Shown here: positions 53,197-60,436 of the stretch, piece by piece
How the letters are laid out: each line of letters opens with the position of its first letter
How positions within the stretch are numbered: the stretch's first letter is position 1
Assembly: GCF_020616555.1 (NCBI RefSeq)
Contig: NZ_CP085173.1
Location: 9,378,001 to 9,442,000, forward strand
Direction: 5' to 3'
DNA length: 64,000 nucleotides
Origin: Streptomyces longhuiensis
GTDB taxonomy: Bacteria > Actinomycetota > Actinomycetes > Streptomycetales > Streptomycetaceae
Translations under genes and position numbers: made by a program
The notes under the pieces: model-generated
Told to the model about the DNA's origin: nothing
The model's input: the letters and a program-made list of their open reading frames with translations, nothing else
Database searches by the model: none

Positions 53197-53299
53197 ACCC
53201 CTGCAAGGGGAATGAGTTCTCCCCGTAAGCACCCCGCAGACGGAACGAAGAGCGAATCGCGCCCCCGAGCGGGCGGGGGCGCCCGCCCGGCTCATGACT

Positions 53300-53325
53300 G
53301 TGTCGCGGCATCACGGGAGGGGTAC
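53300..53325 (+). promoter_or_regulatory. sigma-B-type promoter before the DUF6131-like gene
   Basis: GTGT (53300-53303), 16-bp spacer and GGGTAC (53320-53325) fit the sigma-B consensus GNNT-N14-16-GGGTAC, 44 bases before the start of the small membrane protein. Confidence 0.5.
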
Positions 53326-53368
53326 ATGATGTTCAGGGGGCCATGGGTTCACTGTCCTGGAGGCCCAA

Positions 53369-53524
53369 ATGATTGTCTTGGGGATCATCCTGCTCGTCGT
53401 CGGACTTGTCACGGGGATCGGCATCCTGTGGACCATCGGTGTCGTCCTCCTGGTCATCGGGTGCATCCTCTGGATTCTCGGCGCGGTTGGTCACGCGGTG
53501 GGTGGGCGTCGGCATTATTGGTAG
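53369..53524 (+). CDS. small membrane protein, DUF6131-like
   Basis: This 51-aa, almost entirely hydrophobic protein (MIVLGIILLVVGLVTGIGIL, WILGAVGHAVGG) forms two membrane helices and ends RRHYW. It matches DUF6131-type proteins. GGAGG lies five bases before ATG, and a sigma-B-type promoter lies upstream. Confidence 0.8.
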   Translation: MIVLGIILLVVGLVTGIGILWTIGVVLLVIGCILWILGAVGHAVGGRRHYW

Positions 53525-54193
53525 CGGCAGTGCATTTCTCGCTGGTGTCGCGCCTGGTTCCCGCCTTGCGGGCCGAGCCATGGTCCGCGTTCACACCGCC
53601 CATACCCCGCTGCCCGCCGTGACCTCTACCAGGATCGCCGCGCCTACGTGTGGGGCAATCGCTCGTGCACAGTGCCCTTGTGCAGGGAGGCCGTGGGTGG
53701 GCCGTTGCTGGCCGATGGAACATGAACTCTTCAAGGAACGTGGGGGGTTGGAGATCGACGTTCCTGGGAGCACGGTTCCTCACCGTCACCGAGGCACGTA
53801 GACGCGACAGTTACCGCCGCCGCGGCATCGGCGCTTGTGCCGAAGAGGCGCACTACGCCCGGCGCTTCGACGGGGGATGGCCCAACGCGCCGCACCGCAC
53901 CGATCCCTGCGCAACAGCACGCTGGCAGCTTGGGGAGCGGTCGACTTTCCGCTGACTCCCTCCCGGCCAGGGAGGGATACAGCGTCGCAGTGGACAGCGA
54001 CGGCTACCGGTCTTTGCGCTACGGGGACGCCGTCCCGCTGGCGAGATGACAGGCGACCTGGAGTCAATGGCTCTGTGGCGGGATCGTCCGCCGGGTTGGT
54101 CCGCGAGGTTCTGCCGGCGGTGGCGATCGTCGCCCGGACAGCGGCCGAGGCGAAGCGGGTGAGGACGGGGGAGTTCTGAACGAATGCCGGGCC
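53525..54193 (+). other. intergenic region with gene fragments
   Basis: About 670 bases without a supportable gene. Near its end (54060-54179) a plus frame encodes GLVREVLPAVAIVARTAAEA with coding-like bias and stops at 54177-54179, just before a strong terminator. This suggests the 3' end of a short or decayed gene. An in-frame GTG at 54075 would give a 34-residue peptide. Confidence 0.35.
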
Positions 54194-54236
54194 GTGAGAC
54201 AGCCCCGACCCCAGCCCGGCGTCGGGGCTGTCTCAC
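54194..54236. terminator. strong terminator
   Basis: GTGAGACAGCCCCGAC and its exact complement form a 16-bp stem with an 11-base loop. It follows the fragment ending at 54179 and insulates the TerC gene. Confidence 0.8.
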
Positions 54237-54390
54237 GCCTGCCGCATGCGCGCGATGTCGGAGGGGGCAATCTGGCGCGCACGGCGCGGTGTAGGGCATG
54301 ACCATGCGACTCCGGGCGACAAAAGGGAAATATTGGGTCAAACTTTTACAAAGATAGGCTTTCGTCCCCGCCGGTATGAGGGGGTCTTCC

Positions 54391-55446
54391 GTGCTCGATG
54401 TGCCGTTTTGGTTGTGGGCTGCGTTCGTCGTCACCGTTGTGGTGTCGCTCGCCGTGGACCTGCTGGCGCACCGAGAGGCGCATGTCATCGGGTTCAAGGA
54501 AGCCGCCGCCTGGAGCGGGGTGTGGGTCGGTCTCGCCCTCGCCTTCGGTGCCGTCGTCTTCCTGGTTCTGGGTGCGACATCTGGCGTGGAGTACACAACC
54601 GCATGGCTTCTCGAGAAGAGCTTGTCGGTCGATAACCTGTTCGTCTTCGCGCTGATCTTCGCCTACTTCAAGGTGCCGCGTGCATACCAGCACCGTGTGC
54701 TGTTCTTCGGTGTCGTGGGCGCGCTGGTGTTCCGGGGCGTCTTCCTGGCTGCCGGAGTGGCCGTGGTCAGTCGGTTCACCGCGGTGCTGTTGGCCTTCGC
54801 TGCCGTCCTCTTCTACAGCACCTACAAAATCCTCAAGGAGGAAGAGGAGAGCTTCGATCCGGGCAGGAGCATCGCCGTGCGGCTGCTCCGCAAGGTCATG
54901 CCGGTTCGGGACGAGTACGCCGGGATGAAGTTCTTCGTCAGGGAGGCCGGCAAGCGTATCGCCACCCCACTGCTCGCCGTGGTCGCGGCGATCGAGGCGG
55001 CCGACCTCGTCTTCGCCGTGGACAGCGTGCCGGCCGTACTCGCGGTGAGCAATGACGCCTTCATCGTCTATACCAGTAACGCGTTCGCGATTCTCGGCCT
55101 ACGGGCGTTGTACTTCCTGCTGTCCGGACTGCTCGACCGGTTCCACTACCTCAGCAAGGGCCTGGCGCTGATCCTCTCCTTCATCGGTGTGAAGCTGATC
55201 CTGCAGGCGTCCCACGAGCTGTTCAGCAGCAGCATTCCTGAGATCCCGTCACTGGTCAGCCTGGCGGTCATCGTCACGGTCCTGGCCCTGTCCGTGATGC
55301 TGAGCATCCGGCATCCGCGCCCGGCTGTCGGTGAAGGGTCTGGCCCAGGTGTGCACGCTGAGAACGGAGTTGCTCGGGGCTCGGTGGGGGAGTGTACCCT
55401 GGCGCATGGGTCACAAGACGCAAGGGGCAAGCCGCCGGGTCGTTGA
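54391..55446 (+). CDS. TerC/Alx-family membrane protein
   Basis: This 351-aa protein has about nine membrane helices and TerC signatures EKSLSVDNLFVFALIFAYFK and AIEAADLVFAVDSVPAVLAV, whose acidic residues are implicated in metal (manganese/calcium) transport. GTG 54391 is preferred: AGGGGG lies seven bases upstream, whereas ATG 54376 has no binding site. The AT-rich leader (54320-54360) contains TTGGGT-N16-TAGGCT, a possible promoter. It is associated with tellurite resistance or metal homeostasis. Confidence 0.88.
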   Translation: MLDVPFWLWAAFVVTVVVSLAVDLLAHREAHVIGFKEAAAWSGVWVGLALAFGAVVFLVLGATSGVEYTTAWLLEKSLSVDNLFVFALIFAYFKVPRAYQHRVLFFGVVGALVFRGVFLAAGVAVVSRFTAVLLAFAAVLFYSTYKILKEEEESFDPGRSIAVRLLRKVMPVRDEYAGMKFFVREAGKRIATPLLAVVAAIEAADLVFAVDSVPAVLAVSNDAFIVYTSNAFAILGLRALYFLLSGLLDRFHYLSKGLALILSFIGVKLILQASHELFSSSIPEIPSLVSLAVIVTVLALSVMLSIRHPRPAVGEGSGPGVHAENGVARGSVGECTLAHGSQDARGKPPGR

Positions 55447-55541
55447 CCTGCGCGCCCTCCGATGCGGTCTCCGGGCCTGCCGTTCGGCCGTGCCCATCGC
55501 CGACAGGCCGCGACCTCGCAGTTCCTCATTCTTGTAAAATC

Positions 55542-55571
55542 TTGCCTATGTCCTGGCAAACTTCCTATTCT
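55542..55571 (+). promoter_or_regulatory. promoter of a leaderless small gene
   Basis: TTGCCT (55542-55547), 18-bp spacer and TATTCT (55566-55571). The ATG of the next gene begins six bases after the -10, so the mRNA would be leaderless. The region is much richer in A and T than its surroundings. Confidence 0.5.
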
Positions 55572-55577
55572 GGTTGT

Positions 55578-55781
55578 ATGAGCAGAGACGAGCATGCGAC
55601 GACACCGCAGGCCGGACAGGTCTGCCCTGCCTGCAACCAGCCGGTGACAGCGGAGGTCACGCGGCACAAGTCGATGGGAGTCTTCTTCCCTCAGTGGAAA
55701 CCAGGCCCCTGTCGGAACCCGAAATGCTCGAAGTCCGTGGACGGCAAACACAGTGCGACGACCGACGGAGTAAAGCCGTGA
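55578..55781 (+). CDS. small zinc-ribbon protein
   Basis: This 67-aa protein has two cysteine pairs (VCPACNQ and CRNPKC) that can bind one zinc, with basic residues between. No ribosome binding site is visible, consistent with a leaderless transcript. Family not recognised. Confidence 0.65.
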   Translation: MSRDEHATTPQAGQVCPACNQPVTAEVTRHKSMGVFFPQWKPGPCRNPKCSKSVDGKHSATTDGVKP

Positions 55782-55969
55782 CCCATCGGACCGTCACGCC
55801 TGCGTCGGCGATGTTCTGAAACGTAAGGGCGTGCGGGGTACCGGCGCGACCAGATAGCAGAGCACGAGCGAAGAGGGCGACATCGTGCCGCCTGCCCGTT
55901 CGAAGTCGCCATACGAGGGCAAGCTGTGCCGGCGACGTCCGGCACCAGGTTCAGGCTCGGGTTCAGGTC

Positions 55970-56054
55970 GAGGTTGAGGTTGAGGTTGAGGTCGATGGTG
56001 AGGCCGAGCTCTGCAGCGGGCAGCGGGCAGCGGGCAGCGGGCAGCGGGCAGCGG
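55970..56054. repeat. hexamer and heptamer tandem repeats
   Basis: Three exact and one near copy of GAGGTT (55970-55993) are followed by six exact copies of GCAGCGG (56013-56054). The repeats lie between genes (55782-56092), where I see no coding sequence. Such simple repeats may vary in copy number between strains. Confidence 0.85.
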
Positions 56055-56092
56055 GCGCGGCAGTGGGCTGGGCCAACAACTTCCTGTGAACA

Positions 56093-56353
56093 TCACCCAG
56101 ACCCAGACGCCACCAGCAGCGCGGCCAACACGCAGACAGCTGACACAGCCACTATGGCCATCCGTGACTGTTCCATCCGGGCCAGTAGATCCCTGGCTCG
56201 CCCCAGGTGATCAGCTCGGTCTCTGCGGCCGGTCTTCGTGACGCCGCAGCCGCCACCGGGAAGCTCGCCGTCGACATCGGCGCCGGTCAGCCAGTAGGCG
56301 CCGGTCAGCCGGGCGAAGGTCACGGCGTCCGTGTTCTCATCCCACGTCTCCAT
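56093..56353 (-). CDS. small protein with C-terminal membrane anchor
   Basis: This 86-aa protein begins METWDENTDAVTFARLTGAY, has a basic middle and ends in one membrane helix (MAIVAVSAVCVLAALLVA). The ribosome binding site is weak. Codon bias supports it. Its tail-anchored layout suggests a membrane-attached adaptor; no family recognised. Confidence 0.5.
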   Translation of the reverse strand: METWDENTDAVTFARLTGAYWLTGADVDGELPGGGCGVTKTGRRDRADHLGRARDLLARMEQSRMAIVAVSAVCVLAALLVASGSG

Positions 56354-56435
56354 GCCGCGCTCAACGATCCACGCCGCCGTGGGCAACGCGCCGCTCCAGC
56401 ATCGTGAACGGCCATGTCGGCCCGAGGCCGTTGGG

Positions 56436-58532
56436 TCAAGTGGAGCGCGGGTGCCGCTCGGGGACGTCGAGTGTGGCCTGTGCGATGAGGAGGGCGACGT
56501 CGTCGTGGTCGTCGGTGTCCCGAAGGACGTCGACGAGCCACCGGCAGGTGTCGTCGAGCGGTCTGCGGGGTTCTTTCAGGGTGCGCAGGAGGGTGTTGAG
56601 GCGCTCGTCGATGTGGTGGTGGCGGGTTTCGACGAGGCCGTCGGTGTAGAGGACGATCCGGTCGCCGGGATTCAGGTCGAACGCGGTGGTGTGGAAGGGG
56701 ACGCCGCCGACGCCGAGGGGTGCGCCAGGGGCCAGTTCGAGGAGTTCGGGGAGTCGTCCGGATGGCACGAGGACGGGCGGGAGGTGTCCGGCGTTCGCGA
56801 TGTGACACCGGTGGGTGTGAGGGTCGTAGGTGGCGTAGATGCAGGTGGCGATGTAGTGCTCGAGTCCGCACGTGATCTTGTCGAGATGTCGAAGGACCTC
56901 GGCGGGAGCCAGGTCGAGGTCGGCGAACGCGGACGTGGCGGTGCGCAGGCGGCCCATGGTGGCGGCGGCGTCGATGCCGTTGCCCATGACGTCACCGATC
57001 ACCAGCGCGGTCTTGTCGCGGGCGAGGGGGATGACGTCGTACCAGTCGCCGCCGACCTCGCTTGATGCCTGGGCGGGCTGGTAGTAGGAGGCGACGTTCA
57101 GGCCGGTGGGCTGTGGGAGCTCGCCGGGCAGGAGGCTTCGCTGGAGGGTTTCGGCCGTACTGCGGACGCTCTGGTACAGGCCGGCGTTGTCGATGGCGAC
57201 GCCCGCGCGGGCAGCCAGTTCTACGGCGAGCAGCACATCGTCCTCGTCGAACGGGAGTTGGTTGCGTGCCCGCAGGAGACCAAAAGCGCCGAGGACCTCG
57301 TCGCGGGCGATCAGTGGGACCGCGAGGTAGGAGTGCACGCCTGCCTGGGTGAAGACGGCTGCGCTCTCGGCGCTGAGGGCGATGCGTTCCAGATCTTCCG
57401 GTCCGGTGTGGGAGACGAGGACGGGCCGACCGGTGTGAACGCATTGGGTGATCAGTCGGTCCGCGCCGTGCGGTGCGTGGTCGACGGCCTGCAGGGCAAC
57501 TGCGGCTGGGGTGGCGTAAGCAGCGGCCACGGCGAGCGGGCGAAACAGCTCCGGGCCTTCGGAGGGAGCGGAGCGGCGCAGGGCCAGAGCGGTCTCGAGG
57601 ACATCGACCGAGGCGACGTCGGCAAGGTCGGGTACCGCGACCTCCACGAGTTCCTGGGCGGTGTGCTCCACCTCCAGGGTCGTGCCGACGCGGGCGGACG
57701 CATCGGCGATCATGGTCAGGCGGCGCCGGGCCCGGTCCGCCTCGGTGGCGGCCTGGTGGCGTTCGCTGACATCGATGACGGAGTTCGCCACACCGATCAC
57801 GCGCCCGCTGGCGTCTTCGAGCCGGTAGTGCGACACCGACCACGCGTGATCGTGGTCCGGGTCGGCGCGGGTGCGGCCGACGGTGTGCTGGTCGATCAGG
57901 GGGATGCCGGTGAGCAGCGCCTTGCGCATTGCGGACTCGATCGAGTCGACGTCGAGCGCTGTGAGGATGTCGTGCGGGTGCCGGCCGAGGTGATCGGCGG
58001 CCGGGATGCCGTTGATGCGCTCCAGCTCCGGGTTGACCAGCACATAGCGCAGGTCGGTGTCCAGCAGGGCGATGCCGATGGGGGCCTGCGAGACCAGGCG
58101 CTGTGACAGGGCCAGGTCGGTCTCCACCCGCTGCAGTGTGCTCCGATCGGCAGCGATGCCGAGGGCGTAGATGTCGCCGAGGTCGTCCACCAGGCGCATG
58201 TTGCGGAACTCCACCAGGCGAGTCTTGCCGTCCTTGTGACGGATCGGGAACGCGCCCGCCCAGCTCTCACCGGTCTCCATCACCTCGGCGAACAGCCTGA
58301 TCACCAGGTCGCGCTGCTCCTCGTGGACCAGCAGACGAGCCGCGTACCGGCCCAGAGCCTCTTCGGCCGCGTAGCCGAACACCTCATCGGCCTGTGGGCT
58401 CCAGAACACGATCCTCCCACCGGCGTCCAGCACGACCGCAGCCACGTTGAGCAGGTCGAGCAACCCGCCCGGCGGGGCCGCCCCCGCCCCGCCGTACCCC
58501 TCCCGCTCCGGGGGTGGCTCGTGTGCATCCAT
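56436..58532 (-). CDS. PAS-PAS-GAF-SpoIIE phosphatase
   Basis: This 698-aa cytosolic signalling protein has PAS1 (about 25-125; VAAVVLDAGGRIVFWSPQAD), PAS2 (140-265; IGIALLDTDLRYVLVNPELE), GAF (290-430) and PP2C/SpoIIE (455-690) with VGGDWYDVIPLARDK, GDVMGNGIDAAATM, ANAGHLPPVLV and YTDGLVETR. Metal-binding aspartates are in place. It would dephosphorylate an RsbV-type protein in response to light, redox or ligand signals. It stands alone. Confidence 0.88.
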   Translation of the reverse strand: MDAHEPPPEREGYGGAGAAPPGGLLDLLNVAAVVLDAGGRIVFWSPQADEVFGYAAEEALGRYAARLLVHEEQRDLVIRLFAEVMETGESWAGAFPIRHKDGKTRLVEFRNMRLVDDLGDIYALGIAADRSTLQRVETDLALSQRLVSQAPIGIALLDTDLRYVLVNPELERINGIPAADHLGRHPHDILTALDVDSIESAMRKALLTGIPLIDQHTVGRTRADPDHDHAWSVSHYRLEDASGRVIGVANSVIDVSERHQAATEADRARRRLTMIADASARVGTTLEVEHTAQELVEVAVPDLADVASVDVLETALALRRSAPSEGPELFRPLAVAAAYATPAAVALQAVDHAPHGADRLITQCVHTGRPVLVSHTGPEDLERIALSAESAAVFTQAGVHSYLAVPLIARDEVLGAFGLLRARNQLPFDEDDVLLAVELAARAGVAIDNAGLYQSVRSTAETLQRSLLPGELPQPTGLNVASYYQPAQASSEVGGDWYDVIPLARDKTALVIGDVMGNGIDAAATMGRLRTATSAFADLDLAPAEVLRHLDKITCGLEHYIATCIYATYDPHTHRCHIANAGHLPPVLVPSGRLPELLELAPGAPLGVGGVPFHTTAFDLNPGDRIVLYTDGLVETRHHHIDERLNTLLRTLKEPRRPLDDTCRWLVDVLRDTDDHDDVALLIAQATLDVPERHPRST

Positions 58533-58656
58533 CCTGGAGAGCTCCCTCCTCAGCGCAAGCCCGCTCAGGACGCGAGCCGGTTGAGGTCTTCTCTTCCATG
58601 CTGCTCCACGAACCCTGTGTGCACGATCCGGCAAGCATCCCGACGGGCGAGGCGGG

Positions 58657-58920
58657 CCCAGCCCGCGCTGGCTGGGCCGCCTCGCCCACAAAGACAAGGT
58701 CGAACTGCTCGTCAAGGTGGACATCGACACGGACCCCGCGGCCCTCGTGGTCGATGCCCTCGCCGCAGCCGACGACGGCCCTGCCCTGCGTCTCCACCGT
58801 GATGTCTCACACCGCCTCAGTCGGCTTGCATGTTCGGGAGACCTGAAGCTCATCGATCAGCTCACCGCCGAACGGACGCAACTCCACCGCCGGTGGTTAA
58901 CTGGACCTACGGTCTGCTAG
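58657..58920 (+). pseudogene. remnant of an unidentified gene
   Basis: A plus frame encodes WLGRLAHKDKVELLVKVDID, ALRLHRDVSHRLSRLA and LIDQLTAERTQLHRRWLTG with high GC third positions and a stop at 58918-58920. There is no start with a binding site and the upstream part is missing. Probably the C-terminal piece of a lost gene; family not recognised. Confidence 0.4.
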
Positions 58921-59199
58921 CGCCGCACCGTCAGACCCCTGCACACTCCAGCCTGAACGCGGCGAGTTTGTCGGCGGCGATGTTGGCGAGCCGCATCTTG
59001 ATGTTCGACAGTCAGACTTCGAGCTCTACCTCGGGCATGTTCTCCGATGCCTCTGGGGTCTTGGGATCAATGGCGTGCGGCGACTGCAGGGCTTCAAGCG
59101 CGCGCATCCGTGGGGCCTCTCCCGTCGCGGGGTGCCCGCGAGGGCAGGCCCATAACCTGCACGAATGCCTCTGTCTATGCGCAACAGGGGCGGAACACA

Positions 59200-59358
59200 A
59201 TGGACGAACGAGCACGCCGGGAGGTGGGCCGGATCGTGAGTACGGCAATCGCGATTGTCTTCGTGGCCCACTCCGAGGGGGCGGACTCCGGGAGTCCGCA
59301 GCACAGCGGAGGGCGGCCCAGTTGTGAGCCGCGCACGGCACTCAGGCGAGGAGGCTGA
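59200..59358 (+). CDS. 52-aa hypothetical protein
   Basis: It starts MDERARREVGRIVSTAIAIV, with a Ser/Gly-rich middle and basic tail. GGGGCGG lies eight bases before ATG 59200, and the stop is four bases before the next ATG, so the two small genes should be co-translated. Family not recognised. Confidence 0.45.
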   Translation: MDERARREVGRIVSTAIAIVFVAHSEGADSGSPQHSGGRPSCEPRTALRRGG

Positions 59359-59362
59359 CGTC

Positions 59363-59656
59363 ATGGCCTGGGCATCATGGACCACCCCCGGGATTTACAC
59401 CGGCCGGGGCGGCGTTCCTACCGACGAGGTGGGAGTCGTCACGGGCAACGTGACCGTCCACACCACCTGGGACGGTCAAGAGGCCGATGTGTCGGTCCAG
59501 TACACCGGCACCTTGGAATGGTTCACCGTCACGGGCAGTCCGGTGCCCTGCCGTACAGAGCGGCACAGCCGGAATCTGCACCAAGCGGTGATCGAACGAA
59601 TCAAGGAGGGCAGCGGCGCCACGATCCCCAGGCTCCACGACACCGCCGTGCCGTGA
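59363..59656 (+). CDS. 97-aa hypothetical protein
   Basis: It has GAGGAGG eight bases before ATG 59363. The protein is rich in beta-strand patterns (VGVVTGNVTVHTTWDGQEAD, VSVQYTGTLEWFTVTG) and has one Cys. No signal peptide. Family not recognised; it shares a unit with the 52-aa gene. Confidence 0.6.
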   Translation: MAWASWTTPGIYTGRGGVPTDEVGVVTGNVTVHTTWDGQEADVSVQYTGTLEWFTVTGSPVPCRTERHSRNLHQAVIERIKEGSGATIPRLHDTAVP

Positions 59657-60436
59657 TCGGCCGGTGTGGAGCCCTTCGACCAGGACCGCCTGCTGCGCGG
59701 TGAGGCCGATGCGGGTCCACGCTGCCCGCCACAGCAATGGTTCCCGCTGAGGCTCCGGCGGATCCGGGGTGGTTTTGTGCGCGCCGGCCGCGGAACGAGC
59801 CGCGCGGCATGACGTTCATGGGCGCTTTCGCGCGATCGGCGAGGACTGGGACTGGACGTTCCGGCCGGACCCGCATCACCGACGCTCAGACCCTGCACGG
59901 CTCGTTCGGACCGCCTGCCGATCTCGCCTGGGCGTGGCGCGTCCTGTCGGGTCTCGCGACGGCTTCGTACCGCCGCGAGGGCGGCCGCCGCACCTTTCGC
60001 CGCGCCGATCACGCAGGTCTCCCACAGAGCCGCGGGCCCGGAGGGGGACCTGTTCCGGGGATGACCGAGCGCATCCGCTCGCGGCTCCCCGCCGGCGTCG
60101 CGGCCGTGGCGGGGCTGCCCTTCTCACACGCGTGGGGGACGCCCCGAGCGCTGGGTCCGCCCTTCGCCGCGGGTGGAGCGCCTCGACTGGCTGCCCCGCC
60201 GTGTTCGCGACGCCCGAACGGCCGTTGGCCATCGAGGGACTGGAAGAGCTGAGGGCCCTCGTCGAGGCGCTCGCCGCCCGGTTGGCCGCTTCGGCCCGGC
60301 GGGGAGCGTCGCGTGTGTGATCGGCCCCCGCGCCCGAGGGAGGCCGGGTCCGTCCCCGCCGCGCGTGTCCCGCGATCCGGTGCCCTGGGAGGTGCGGCCT
60401 GTGGCCGCTCTGGATGGCCAGTGCTAGAAAGGTCAC
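59657..60436 (+). pseudogene. degraded gene region before the sensor phosphatase
   Basis: Most frames lack consistent coding bias, but the stretch ending at 60320 encodes ERPLAIEGLEELRALVEALA and RLAASARRGASRV, a clean helical C-terminus. An upstream piece in another frame reads MTERIRSRLPAGVAAVAGLP. I read this as a gene broken by frameshifts. No family recognised. Confidence 0.35.

Noticed and set aside
54240..54390. Possible manganese (yybP-ykoY) riboswitch before the TerC gene
   Set aside because: The family is often riboswitch-controlled, but I could not find the conserved core bases in this leader.
55970..56054. Possible CRISPR array
   Set aside because: Units are 6-7 bases with no spacers and no cas genes nearby; these are simple tandem repeats.
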